Assembly (NCBI GenBank): GCA_021234535.1
Contig: CM037835.1
Span: forward strand, 6,386,001-6,450,000
Reading direction: 5' to 3'
DNA length: 64,000 bases
DNA from: Stichopus chloronotus
Taxonomy: Eukaryota; Echinodermata; Holothuroidea; Aspidochirotida; Stichopodidae
Shown here: positions 12,701 through 27,700 of the stretch, piece by piece
Layout of the letters: each line of letters opens with the position of its first letter
Numbering within the stretch: position 1 is the first letter of the stretch
Made by a program: the position numbers and the translations under genes
Notes under the pieces: model-generated
What the model was told of the DNA's origin: nothing
What the model saw: the letters and a program-made list of their open reading frames with translations, nothing else
Databases searched by the model: none

Positions 12701-15700
12701 AATCTAGAATTTACAATGACTAACAGAGAATATAGAGTAATCAAATACCCAAGAAAAGCTGTTACAGCCTCCTACAACTACCATCAGAGATACTTGAGTC
12801 CACCCCATTAAACCAGAAAGCCAAAAGGCTTTGTGATTCCTTGCTACACGGTTATATTACAACAAACATGAATTATTCAAATGACAAGTATAAGATCAAC
12901 TGCAGTTATTTTTCTTGATACACCACAAGCCTTTAACCCAAAATGACCTTTATTTTGGTGACCTAAAATGACTGCGACATTTGATGTCCACCAAAAGCAA
13001 TAGGGATCACCTACCCAGGCCATACAACCCATACATCAAGTACAGTATGAGTACGATATGAAATCAGTCAACATTATCTCTGAGCTCCAAGAAACACACA
13101 AGTAATCAATGCTGCTTCTAGTCTTGCCTGTTGTTAGTTGAATCAAATAACTCAACCTTACCTCATCTGAACTCAGCTTGTCTGCCATATTTACCTCAAA
13201 ATTCTTTGTAAACCACCAGGATAATTTCTTCCTTGTTACAAGTAGCTTTTAACACACTCAAAGTCCTGGTAAGTTGACCCTAAGTTATGATTCCTCCGCA
13301 ATATTTTTGCTTCCTCCATCTTTTCCGACATAGTGAAATATGATTGAAAGCACTCCAATTTGATTGTTAAGAAACCTTGTTCTGCTACCAGCTGTTCCTC
13401 TGGATATTGATATTATCCAAATAAATGACAGAACAAATGTTTTTTTTATTTTCTTCATTTTTTTCATAAACCCATTAACATTCCATTACATGCTTTTCTA
13501 TCTGACCCCATGACCTCCCATACCAAGACTCTCTCTCTGGACAACTTATTAGCCCCCCACACTAGAAGTTACTCACTAAGTTACAAATGCAGTACTGTAG
13601 GGAGCAATCCCATTGAGTTAACTGTGTGCGAGAGAATAAACACCTGCTACTGCACAATGTAGATCAATATATATTTGTACGGTAGTTTCTAATAACCACA
13701 ATAATGGTGTTTAGGCTATTATTATTGTTTTATAGTGAAAAATTATCCCTTCCTCTCTATTGATAAGCATTAAATTTCACAGGGTCGTGAACCTGTTAAT
13801 AACAGACAACCTTATCAAGTTTAAAACAAATCTGACCCATGAATAAGGAACTATGGCAGTTTTAAAATTTTTTATGTTTTACCCCATAACCTCATTAATA
13901 TGCAAGATTTGGACACCAAAAACAATAGGGATCATCTACTCAATATGGGCAACCAACATGCCAAAAATGAAATTACTCAGAGTTACCCTTCTTGAGATAG
14001 AGTGTTTACGAGCAACCGTCACACACACACACATACAGACACACACACGACATCAGGACTGCATAGATTCCCCTGCCTACGGCAAGGAATCAAAAAACTA
14101 CTGCCCACCCTGGACTACCAGCAGAGAAACAAGAGGCTACCACCCCAACTACCATTAGAAATGCTAGGCTTTACTTCTGTTCCTGCATCAGAAACTGATA
14201 TAAATGATGCAACAGTGAATTTAAGACTTCAGTTCCAAGATAAACTTACGAGGGGCTTCAAATCTAGCTGGAAAACTCTCCAACAATCGCTTTCTGGCAA
14301 TGTCTGCTGCTGGTCCAAAGATTACAACAGGTCTTTTGAAGTCGACTGAAAAAGATGAAGTGACATTAAAAAGCACAAATCAGGTCAAATTCAAAACAAA
14401 CATTGTGAGAAGCATCGTCTGCGATTCCACGAAAGGATTGTAAAGAACCGAGGCCAAATCATTTGATATCACTTGTTTTGGGGAGAACTGAAAGCAAATT
14501 TTGCAATCTGGTATCGGAGTTATCTCTTTCTGTTGGTAAATACTGGTTCTTCCACAAATAACTATCAAAATACTTCATACACTGTGATGTTACATTTATA
14601 AAGTCTATAACTGAGAATTTCTTGTGCAGATTTTAAAAGCAACCCATGACAATGGGATAAGACAGCATCCTTAACTGCTAAAGAAAACTGTACCATGGAA
14701 AAGATGTTTGCATTAATTCTTGCTCTTTCTCAATTTTCCAACGAGACACAAGAATTGTTCTTACCTTGACGGAGCACCACACGTTCGTAGGCAGGAAATT
14801 TCATTGGTCTTCCACCTAGAAGATAACAAAGCAGAATGAAAAATTTAGTGGTAATCTCAGTGTCTGAGATGCCTAAATATCTGAGGAAGAAGATTTTCTG
14901 TGAATAGCTTATGCTTCAAATCTACAACTCAGGATGGCTCCACACATACAAAATGGACAATATGCAGAAACTCTTAAATTTAAACCCTGGGCAAAATGTA
15001 AAAGAGAACTGGTGCACTAATTAACCTGCTCCACCCCTTGCCCATTCAAGAAAAGAAAGGATGGAAGCAAAGGTTTCTTGACATTTCATCTCCAGCTATA
15101 ACCAGGCTAAAGTTTCTTTTGAACCTACAATGCACTCTGCGTAAGCGCACTGACCTACAGAACATGAAACTGAGGTCACAATACCAGTGATCTTTCTGGA
15201 GATGTGGTGACCACTGATGCGTTTCACCGCTGAGTATTGTTGATATCCAATGCATTGTACATGCTGTTGAGAAGCGTGAACTAAACAAAGCTGCTTTGAT
15301 GTCTGCTATGCTGTGATTATAGTCACAAAAGTCAGAGGGGTATGACTTGAGTTCATCTATAGCAAACAACAGCCACTTAAAATCGACACTGGCATTATTA
15401 GAGTCACACAGACCTGGCATGTTACTTCAAACCCCATTATTAATCTAGTTTTTACTTTTCTCTTACACTTGGTCTTTGTTGCTGCTAGTTAACGTTTTGT
15501 GATGAATAGCTTTTCAACACAAAAACGAAAAGAGATCATCACTGTGATATCTGGGACTCGTGACAAAAGACTGAAAGATTCCAAGTTTTTCAAGTACTAC
15601 TCACTGAATATAACTTCATCCCAGTGGTCTTTTATGATCGGCTTTCCTTTGACGCTCATGCTGGCTCTCAGACCCCGCCTCTTGAAGAAACCTCCTCTGC

Positions 15701-18700
15701 CATCCTGTGCTCCTGGTGGCTTCACATACTCACCTTTCATCTGACTGTAACCAATCTGCTCTGCTCTGTAGTTGGTTTAGAACATGAAAAAAAAAAAAAC
15801 TGTCTTTCAAATTTAAAAGCCTTACAGGAATGATATCTCCATGTTGGATGGTAAAACATAACATTATTAGTAACTTCAAACTATGATATATATGTATGCA
15901 TTGCTAGATGGTGAAAGGGTGGGGGTTGGGGTCAACTTTTTAAGATGGCAGTGATGGGAAGGGGGAGGAAGAGTGTTGGGGTGGATGCTGACTTGCTGCT
16001 GAATGCTGAAGTTGATAGATCATTAAATGTTGGTCAGCTCAGTTAGTATCTAAGTTAGCACCATATTACTCAAAAAGATTCTAAGACACAATTCTGTGAT
16101 ATGTTAGTGGAAGAGGTAATCAGATGGAAGAGGTTGATGGAAGAAGTTGGTGGAAGTGGTCCGTGGAAGATGGTACAAATTTGTATTTTACTTCACTACT
16201 GTTCGTCAATATGACAATTCACTCAATAAACAAACCCCCATTGTTATGTTTGTGTACTTGCTCAAGGAAGTTGGAATGGATGCACTAAGTCACAATAAGC
16301 CAAAGTAATAGTAATAACTTTTCACCATCAAGATTAAAATTTTCTTGCAACCTGTAAAGGCGTAAGTCTACGCATACAGTCAGAACTGTGCACCACTACA
16401 ACCATTCACATACTTCTATCAGCTTGCACAGCAGCAGGGTGACCTCTGTACTTTGGTGATAAATAACACACACTGTCACGGCTGTTGCCATGGTGAACAC
16501 ATTTTTTCTCTCTTATGACACACCATTTTGTTTATCCAAGCACACTTGAAGGAATGCAAGTCAAGTGGGTTCACATGATCAGCTATGCAAGGGTAATAAA
16601 ATGGCGCATACCCTTACACACAAGATGTGTTTAAGAAAAGAAGGAATGGTAAATTATGACATTGTTTGAGTCACTCACAAACAAACAGATGAAATTTTGA
16701 TGCTGATATTGGAAAAAGAATTCTACGGAGGGGCATGCCCTGGTCGTTCAGCCTCGCTGCCAGCCACTGGAGTTGTTAATGGTTTCAGACCGTGCGTGTA
16801 TCCGCAAAATCAAGTTGAAAAGAGTTTTGCAACAGGTTTACACTGAGGAGACACAGCTAGTCTATGACTGTTACAGCAACGTTACCTATGACAGGGAATA
16901 TTATTTTCATATCTATAGAAAACTTCATAGTTATCACTAGGAAAGGACACGCTTTATTCAACACAAATTATATCCTTGCTCTTGAAACAGCTTCAGAATG
17001 ATATTAGTTTCCACATATAAGATACAGTATCATCATCTGTATGTTTGTAAAGAGATCAGAAGGTTCTTAATACTTTCTTAACGACAGATGTAACAGACAT
17101 GGCATTCTATGTCCTTCAATGTGAGTGGAGTTTTGGAAGCTTCCAGAACCCCAAATTTCATCCTTCCATGGCCCTCAAGTTAAAATAAAATTGATCATCA
17201 GCCAAACCACGAGAAGATAATGCATCTCAAAGAGAGTTAAAATAAAAATTGTGAAGAGAATAATTCCATTTTATATTTCTTTGAATCTTCAGAATGCTCA
17301 ACTTCGTTGTCGACAGTGAAGGATAGTAAATGATGAGAAAACTCTGGTCAGGGGTGATAAGCCAGGAAAGAAGGAATAACTCTTGATGCAAATGAATGAA
17401 AGAGTATGATTTGTCAAGAAAGGTGAGACAGGTAGTGAAAAGGACAAATTTACTTCTTAGATCACATGACCGATGAATAGACCTATGCTGGGAATAGATG
17501 AACAGATCTTGCAAGTGTTTTCAGTTGATTGCGGATGGAATAGGATCTGACAAGTACAGAGTCGCTGGTAAAAATTTAGTGAATAACTGCAAGATTCTGG
17601 TAAAGAATGCATCAAGAACATCCACAGTTTGACTCTAGAATTTTTCGGCTGGGAAAAATTGGGAGGAGAAAGGAGGAACGATGGGGTCTATCAGATATAA
17701 ACACAAAAAACTGCTTTACTAATAAAACATCATGAATGTGAATTTACAGGTACATCAGACACTGTAGCACATATTTATGCAGACAGATTCAATCTTTAAC
17801 TAAAGGTCAGTGTCAGTAGAACAACCAAAGGGTTGGTAGCAAGGTTAATGTCCCGTAAGGGTCACAGAGTTCAAATATGACACCGGGGTACATCTAAACA
17901 ATGCTTCATACCTGTGATGGCATGTTGGTTCAGTATTACTTATACTCCACACACAGAAGAGGCACCAATAAAGCATCACCACCATCCACACACAAACATC
18001 AACAGTTCCCTCTCTCCCCCAAAAGAAAAAAAATGTCTCAATGCCAAACTTTAAAAGATTAATCCAATAATATCACAGTATCTCCCTGGTGCCATTACAC
18101 TGCTGCAGGAGCATTTTTTTTTTTAAAAGTTAAGTTTTTATAGTGTAGTTTCTGAAGTATAGCTTAGAAATTGTCATTCACTGAACTCTGAAGAGAGTTT
18201 TACTGACTGACCTGTTCTTGTTGGGGATTAGGCCTCTCCCTTCAGCCGTGTTTTGCCTGTTCAGCAGCACAGCATCCCAGTAACCCATGTTCTTCCCCGG
18301 TAGGGTATCCACGATTCGAAAGACACTTCCTTTTCTGAAATTCATTTCAGCTACCTCCTTGTCTGCAGGTACTTCATATGTGAAGTGAGTCCTGTTGGAT
18401 ATGAAGATATACACTCACTTTACCTTAAATGCCTCAACCGTTTCACTGCCATCAACATACCTCTACAGAATGAAGGAGGAAAGGAACTGCTCTTTAAATT
18501 TACTACCACTATGATGTAAGGCACCAAGATCAGGGTTGGGGGGGGTGCATTATTAGATTTACCCATCGTGAGAGAGTGTCTTCTACCTGAAGGATTTACA
18601 TGAAAATAGTGTTTTCAACATGGTGTAAGAGTTTCAATATCAAACCCATGGCAAAAAGAGCAACAGCGAGACATCTGCAACATGATAATAAGGAACAATC

Positions 18701-21700
18701 AATCACTTTTGGTAATTTGAGGTGGGGGATGCATGTACACCCATGGCACCCCCTAGGATCCACAACTGAGGCACACCAATAAGAGACATCTTGTCATCAA
18801 TAGCATAATAAGTCACATGTTTGACAAGTTTGTCACACACCAGCAGAAAATTCTCAGAATAGATTTCTGTGAAGGCTTTTGTACTGCTTTAACAAGCAAC
18901 TGTACACTACAATCTTATGTATGCACTCTTAGTCACTGACCTGATGAAAAATTTGTCACCAAGCTTCTGTGCTGTGATTTTTCTGAATGCTGTAAAGACA
19001 AGGAAAAAAATGATTTACAAAATGATATCTCCTGAATACCAAAACCCCTCTCTCAGAACTAAGTAAGAGAAATAAATAATAAATAGTGTATGAAAAACGG
19101 ATCAAAATGGAGCTGCACTTGCAGATTTCTTTCTCCTCTTGGTTTTGCGGAAGATTATCATTTGAAAAAACACAAATAACGACAACGATAGAACTAAAAC
19201 AGTGAAAAGTTAAGTCATTCAACTTTTCAACATATGACTCTTCTGGAACCAAGGGTGGGTCAGCCACCTTTGCGCGAAGCAAAAAAAAGCAGAGCTTTTC
19301 CAAAACGTGTTGAAGCACTCGAGCGAAAGGCAAACGAGGGCAAGCTAGGCCTTAGAGGGCATGGTGCTAGAATTAATTTCGAGGACGATCTGGGCATAGG
19401 GTCAAATGATGCATTAGTGAGGCAAGGGGTAAGCATATGTCTACGATGTGAACGTATGGTTCTCAGAACATTTACACTGATATTGGGGGAGTGTGTATTA
19501 AGGGAAGGGACATCTTATTTGAGATAATGAAACAGAAAGAACTAGTTTATAGCTGGCCAGCCAACATGTAGGGTCACCCAGAAGCTACTTTAAGGCTACT
19601 TAAAGTGAATACACAGAGGAGGATGGGTCTCTGATTTACCTGATCGACTGTGAGTGACGCAGAGTCTGACTTCATCCGTTATTGTCAGGAGAAGCAGAAG
19701 GACATCTTCTTTGGTAAATGTCCGAAGATCACATTCATTGATCTGTCAAAAATGAAAGAATGAGAATGGAAAATTCATTGTGGTATCAATGCAAACTATC
19801 CTAGCTGATAACAATGCTTAACTGACACAAAAGCGATTGAGTATGGCAAACAGTGCATTGTCAGTACACATAACACAAAACATGTTCATGTTCATGCTCA
19901 CTTTGCAAAGAATTGCTTCGTAAAAATTTCTATCAGCAGAGTACTTCACAACACATGATATGAGCAGCTTTATCTATGATAGATTCATGACTGAAACATA
20001 CATTTCTGACCATTGTCTTAAGTGACCAAAAGTGACAAAATATACCTCTCAGCCTACCACTGCTTTCATGTTGACATTCTATGAAAAAAGTTCAACAACC
20101 ATTTCAACACTTAATGCAATGTGCTAACAGTGTTTATGCACACTGGACCCTGTTGACCTCATACACCTTTGGCTGCTACAAAGGGCTATACTGTACTTTT
20201 CCTCAATTTTCCTCACTTCACAAACCACTACATCTGTCCCTGCTTCCAATTTCAAAATATGTCTCTACAACATTTTCAGTTTGATCTCTGTCGTTCGTAA
20301 TCTTTGCTCTTCATGCAAAATAAAAGTTAATTCAAATAATCAGTGTCATACACTAATGCACTAAATATGACATCCATCCATGACTTAATCTCTTGCAGTA
20401 CTGTGTTTACATAGGTTCCACATGATGAGCTCTCCAACCTCAAATGACCTGTGACCTACACCAAACGCAACACAGTTCTTGTCCTGGATTTCAATCAAGT
20501 ACGTCAAACTGCAGTTGCTTAGTTAAAGATGACGTATTTACAACGGTGATAGGGCAACTCCCTATGCACATTCCCTCCTCTACCCCCCAGATAACTTCCC
20601 CTGGGCAATTCCCATCTTGACAATTCCCATCTCAAACTTAACTACATCCTTTCCCTGAAGGAATTCTTCACAAGGTTAGTTGTCCAAGGAGGAATTCTCT
20701 GGGCTAAGAATTGTCCGGGTGGGAATTATGTGGCGATGGTGTCTGGGGAAGGGGAGTTGTCACATTTATAACAACGGATGTAACAATCTCACACTCTATG
20801 ACTTAAGCATGAATGGTTACATGACTCCCTTGGGCAAATTATGATCATTGCAAATTAAGTAGTAGAAGAAGTAAATAATTGAATAACAAACCATAGATAA
20901 AAGGCTTACGTTTAAATGACACATCGTCATCTTATATTTGACGAGGTTACAAACCTTGTGTTTTTCTCTTGCTATAGGTCATGTGACATGCAACTAAAAA
21001 AGAGCTGGCTTCGTTCAGAGGTTGCTGAGTGAAACCCTGAATGGCAATCCGTTGGAATTGTGTTCATGTCTATCACCGTTTTTGATATGTGACTTTTCAG
21101 AGTTTGGTGAAAATGCAAAACAGATGACGTGGAGTGTTGCATAGTGTCAGTATATCCTTTGTTTACTCTTTACATAGTATCTCTTAATTACTTAAAGGTC
21201 GGGTGACATGCTTCCAGAAAAGAGCTCCCTTCATGCAAACGTTACAAAGTAAAACCCTGAGTGAAAATACGTTGGAATTTTGTTTGTATCTATTACCGTT
21301 TTTGAGATATGACTTTTCAAAGTTTGAAGAAAATGCAAAACAGATGACGTGGAGTGTTGCACAATGTCAGTTTTTCTTTTGTTAACCCTACATACTTTGC
21401 CTCTTAATTACTTAATTACTGAGTTTCACATTGGTAAGTGATATTGATATTTTTGAAGGAGAAAATACATGTTTTCAAAATAAAACCCTCTGGGCATATA
21501 AAATTATCAAATGACCTTGAAATAAAGGTTACATAAACAAAGGATTAACATAAGACAAATCCTAGGAGTCCCTCCTGTGATGTCACAAATTTGCATATTT
21601 AGCCAATGTTTATTCATGACACAGCTGTGAGACACTAATTTGCCTGTAAATTTGTCAATTTTTGACGGATTTTGACGCAATTTGAGGCTATTTTCAACAT

Positions 21701-24700
21701 TTTGAATGCCTAATGCACCCAGGACCTCAAAATGTCATTTTCATGTCACCAGACCTTTATTACAGGGTTTCACACCGGTGAGTGATATCAACATGTTTGA
21801 GTTAATACATGCTTCCAAAATAAAACTCTCTGAGCATGGGAAAATATCAAATGTCCTTGAAATAAAGTCTAAGTACACAAAGGACCATTGTAAGACATAT
21901 CATAGGAGTCCATCTCTTGATATCACAAATTTAAATACTCATTAAATGCTTATTCATGATGCAGGTGTGAGATAGGAATTTGCCTGTAAAATCGTCAATA
22001 TTTGATGGAATTTGAGGCTATTTTCAACATTTTCAATGACAAATACACCGAATAGTCCAAAATGTCATTTTCATGTCACACAACCTTTAATATCTTTATT
22101 CAAAGCGTATGAGTATTTTTAAGTCAATATTTCATTCAAGCGACAGTCCACATGGACTTCATACGCTTTCATTTCTTAGGTATACCACATGGTGGAAGAT
22201 GAAATAAAATACATCAAAAATCATAAATTCTTCTCTTTTACAGAAAAAAAAAAATTTGTAAAGCCCACCTCTTTGATTCTGTCTCCTACAGCTACTCCAG
22301 CAGTCTCTGCCTGGGAACCCGGCTGGATGGCCGCGATGTAAATACCGACTTCATTTCCCCCGACGAGACGCAGGCCTACGCTCTTACCCTTCCGGTAACT
22401 GATAATTCTATCTTCTCCTTCTGGATCATTCACTGGCTCGCTGAAAGAAGGAATATGGATCACATGACTAAAATGTATAAGCAATACCATTAAGACTTCA
22501 AAACCATAAAACATCAAAAAGAGTTGCATTTTTCTTCCAAAGGGTAAGGGACTAAAAAAAGAGAAGTAAGAGGGCTCACAAATCTGCGACCACTCACTTC
22601 AGATGAAAATGAAAAGCTAGAGGGTTGAAAAGATAAGTTTGAAGTAAGTTTTGATGCAGTTTAATAAATATGACTCTTGATGCCAATTCTTCAGAACCAA
22701 TACGGAATACCAAACAATAAGGACCACACATGTGATCTAAAAGATGTTAGAGATCTTGTTTCATCAGCGGATAATTCAAACAAAGATCTTTACATTGTTA
22801 TCGGTGTTCATGTTATCTTGGCAAAGTCAACAATGCAAACAACCACACATGGTTATCATTCCAACAGACACTGGATTTTTCTCACAGACTGTACTTGTGA
22901 CTGCCATTGTGCCATGTGATTCCAAATTGTTGCCACTAGTAACAATGGAGAGGTACAAATAACTATATTGCAGAGCAATATTTCCAGAAGCTAAAATTTA
23001 ACTCATAATGTTTGTTATTCAAACATCATTAACATGTAGAGAGACAAATGCATGTAACTCTTTATCCCTTTGAGAAGAGTGGTGGGGGGGGGGGTGCAGG
23101 GGACCAAGGGGTGTGTGTCATTGGTTGAAAACTTTGTGATAATATTGTTCAGCGCAAGCTTACCCGTTGACAAAATCTGAGGGAGGTGGACTTGGAGGTC
23201 TCTGTGGGGCATCTGTAAAATACAGAAAAAAGGAAAATCAACATGGGTAAAAATAATGCTACACCTCTCAAAGTATCTAAAAGAGAGAAATTTTTTCTTG
23301 TAAAAACCATCCTAACATTTTGGTGGTATCATATTTAACACAATTTAAGTTCAACAAAACACTTCCTAGAAGGTGAGGCAGAAAGCAAAAACCTTGAAAG
23401 TAAAAATGTGGTTAAAAATATACACCTGTCTAAAAATGGCAGATATCAGAACTCACTGAAATGCTGCCTGAAGACAAAGGTGTCAATCGATGTGACGCAG
23501 GAGACATGTAAACATGGGGACACAGAATCAAAAGCCCTCTCCCCTAAAAATGCTCTATATCCATGGTGTAGTGGTGTCAAGTGAATAAAAATGTGGTCTC
23601 GGTTGGTCCGTTGAATAGTTGGCCATGTGAAAGGTAACTGCAGCACAGAACCACATACCTAATCATTCATGACATATCATATGAGGCCACTGAAATTTGT
23701 ATCCAGTCCAAAGCAAATATCCAAGATATGGATATTTGGTAATAAAAGTGGTAGCTTCCATCGATATGGTAGCAGTTGGATTCAAACAGGGACGTGGGCA
23801 AAATTCTATCCCTCTTGTCTTCCAATTCATAAGACCTATCAGAAATGTTTTGTTTCTCACCTCTCTGCCTTTCACCAATGACAGGGGGACGAGCACTTTC
23901 TACTGGTGTTACTGAGGTTGCTGTGATGACTTCACCATTTGTGAAACGGCCTGCACCGGGCAGTACCGGAACCATCTGCCTGCTGCTTGGATAACCGTCT
24001 AAGTCATCTGGTTCTCTTGTTATCTCTAATGCCATAGATTCTGTTGAGAGTTCAATTTCTTTCCTGACGTCCACTAGACTGAGTGTCTCTGCAGATTTGT
24101 TGTTTATCTGCAAAACAAAAGGACGGGTACAATTTACAATCTAGCAAATTCAAAGTTCACCTATAAGTCAGTGGTTACTCAGACACGGCAGCCACTGAGC
24201 TGGAAAGTGACTGCAACTTAACTAGGTAACAGTCTCCCTCACAGCTACACACTGTCCTTTTAAAGGTAGGGCTGAAAAGTTAGGAAGAGGGGATTAGACA
24301 CAATAAGGCAGTGGGGCTCAAACATTTTTAGGACAACTGCTCCTTTAAATATCTTAAAGTGTCCCAATGTCCCCTTTGCTACCGCCACCTCCATTCATCC
24401 TACAATTCGCAGTCAGATGTTCGACAAATTTTTCTCATTTGATGTTTTCTTTTGTCAAGAAAAAGCTGCAGTTCTAACATGCATACTGCAAGAGCCCAAA
24501 TGTAGCCCACTCAGTGGTGTGAAGGGTAAAAGACTGCAAGATTACAAATGTGTAGAAGAGATGAAGATAACCTTTTCCAGTAATATCAAGGCAATAGAAG
24601 TGAAGAACAAGCCAAGGAGTACAGACCCCTGGATGCCTTATTGTACCCTAAATGATTGCAGTGATGTATCACAGTTTCCAGGACCCTCCAAATCAGTGTC

Positions 24701-27700
24701 ATACCCCCCTCCCATTTCATGTGTGTTCAGTAACTTCCACCTGAGACTTCCCAATGCTCTTCTGGAGGCGGTCAGGAACACCAGAGAACCAGTGCATTAG
24801 AGTGTAGAATGATGAGTGATGAGGCAGGTAAATGAGGAGTGATATAAATACTCAAACCTAACGCACAATGACGGCACATCAAGTCTGTGAAAACGGGACA
24901 TTGCTGTGCATTGGCCGAGAGAATAGTTAATCCAGAGAAGCTTCAGTCACAAAAGAAAAATACTCACTCTGTCAATTTTGTCTCCGACCTGAATTCCCGA
25001 TCTGGCAGCTACACCGTGCTCATTCAATCCCTGAACATAAAGCTTCCAGCCTAACCTCATTCCATACCCCTCAGATGGGTCCTTGAGGATCTCAATCGTA
25101 TGCTGTTGGGATATCGGCATTGAATCTGTGACTGTTTGTGGTGGTGGTGGCTTTGGTTGTGGTGGGATGATCCTTTTACGTGCAATGACCTGTAAGAAAC
25201 AAGAAAAGAAGAAAATGGTGAGAAATTGCCCTCTGTTCCACCATGTATGGTGATTCAATTACCAGGAGCTAAGATAGCACTAGACACCTAATATTTTGTT
25301 ATCACAGTATGTTGTTGTTGAAGTATACATAAAAATTATAGGATCGTAAGTCGGAAACAAGTACAGTCCAGGTTTACTGGTAAGGCAAAGTTACAAGGCT
25401 CTCGCTGAAAAAGAAACATTTCAAATGAACCTATATTAATATGGCAATATGCAGTATCTTACAAAAGTTTTATCAATAGAAATGTAAATAAATGATTTTA
25501 CAATGGCAATGATGCACAAAAAAGGGTGCTTTATAAATGATAAAACTGAAATTGGACAGCATTACCCTGTTTCACTAGATTTACGGTATTTCAGCAGAGA
25601 ACTGCATTGACTATGAATGCACCAGAATGAAAAGATCACTAGCTTTTACACTACCTTTGAAAAAGTTGAAGTAACACCTGTCAAACAGTGGAATGGCAGT
25701 ATAACGAGAGACAAAAGAGAGGTCTGCATCCTATTGGTGGAGTAGCTGAGTTAGTTTGTAATATATTGGTGTCAATCCTTAATCAGTATCTGGTGATATT
25801 TATCTGTCCAACAAGGTTTAGCTTCTGATCATTGTCACACACGAAACTGACAGGGATAATATTTACAATCTAAACTGCAGCCCTGTTATACATTTTGAGT
25901 GGCTTTCACAGCCAGGCAATTAGTGTTTCCACTAATTACTTATGACAAAAGCTATAAATATCTCTGTTGCATTTTTTTTCCCTTTTTTTTTTTAAAACAC
26001 ATGTTTTGAGTGAGAACTTTATTTTTGTTGCAGCTGGTGCTACAGTAACAGGAATGGAATGACTGCTACTAGTTAACAAAAGCAAATGGTAACAAAGTCT
26101 CCACATGAAGGATACTACCATAACGGAGGACAGCACAAAACATGTCGTAGGAAACTTGACCGTAAGGCAAACGGGGGAAAGCTAGGCCTTCGAAGGCGCA
26201 GTGCTAGAATTGATTTTGAGGACATTTAGAGCAACATCAAATGTACACATTAGTGAAGCAAGGGTTACGCATATGTCTACGATGTAAAGAAAAAAGTGCA
26301 ACCTGTCAGATAAAGATTTACCCATTCAAATTTGCAGATAATTACATATATGTGTAAAAATATGCTTTGAACATTACTTTTTTTCTTCCAAGCTTTGAAA
26401 CAATTTCACAACACATAAATTCACTTTAGTGTCATATACACAACATCATACTTACTGGTGTTATTACAGAATCAGAACCAGGCAATTTTTCTCATACCCT
26501 TAGGTATCCAGGTATCCAAACACAGTGTGACCTGTATCGCTAACACTGGCATTTCCACAGCACTGTACATCACATCTGTGTGGCCGGACCTTACTAGTGT
26601 ATCACATACACCCGCCTACACCTACTCATTAATAGGGCCTCTGATATTCACCGGGAAAATGAAGAATGTTCTGTTTTGAACTATCTGCTAAGTATCGCAG
26701 GAAAAATTTGGCAATCTGACACAGAGTGCTCATACAGCGGTTGTGTCATTTTTCACTTTATGTAAGAAACTGCCACCAATTTTGGATCCCAGATAGTGAA
26801 ATACCTTGCAGGTACCCAGGTTACCCAAAACACCAATACTTACAGGAATCTATTTTGCTTTCTGCTTGAAAGGGATGATCCTTTCAGTTTTTATCACATA
26901 TTCTCTTTCAACTTATCACCTAAAAGGAAAATTTTCAAAGCATCAAGGTCTCAGTTAATATTTAACTTTAGCTACATGCACCGAGGACTTTAGTAACAGG
27001 TAAAACCTGACAATGTATAACTAATGTTTTTGGGTACCTCAATTGATGACTGCAAGGCTGTATGCTACTGACTAGTGTCCTCTCTCTAAAAGAGATGTCC
27101 ATGGTACCATTGATCTTTTACATCAAGTACAACAATGCTTTCAAAGAACTCTTTCAAGATTTACAACAAAATAGTGTTATCAGCTTTTTTTTTTTTTTGC
27201 TTTCATGAAGAGGACAGATTTGCCAACATGTTTCAGCCTCACTCAGTTGGAAGTGTAACACAGATGTAGGGTTAGAAACTTGATTTATTGCCCACAAATA
27301 CAAAACTGTCACATGCCCCAATGATTCTTTGACAGAACATACTTCTACTTATGAAAGAGAATATAAACTAGGTAAATCAATTTTCACGTACACTCAGCCA
27401 TGTCATACAGTACCAAAAACAAGAACAGTTTTCATAGTTGCATGCTTTTAGTCCATCAAGAACAGCTGATGTAAGAAAAGTGCACAGAAACTTGTCAGAT
27501 GTTGATGGAAGTTTGTTACATGGTGATATAATGAAATTCAAAGGTATGGGGTCAACATGGCCTACATTGGCAATGCTATCGTGACATTACTTACCATGAC
27601 CACTCTGTCACCACTTTTCCTGAGGGAATTAAGAGCAACCTCATGCCTGACTCTGTCCAAGTACTGCCCGTTTACTGATAAGACACGGTCATCTACTCTG

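Noticed and set aside
15046..15420. 124-codon minus-strand open frame in the intron between exons 14 and 15
   Set aside because: No domain similarity and no in-frame fit between exons 14 and 15; probably chance or repeat-derived.
16721..16800. GC-richer segment in the intron between exons 13 and 14
   Set aside because: Exons 13 and 14 complete a conserved NKNRAEQ junction, leaving no room for a constitutive exon; no splice sites of note.
22430..22440. Alternative acceptor inside exon 10 (GAGCCAG)
   Set aside because: It would only fit if exon 9 ended one base earlier, without a GT donor; the chosen pair gives GTAAGC and a clean frame.
24417..24800. 127-codon plus-strand open frame in a TJP1 intron
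   Set aside because: No recognisable motif, no splice context. A CAGTGGGGCTCAAAC start near 24309 resembles a hAT end, but no matching right end was found.
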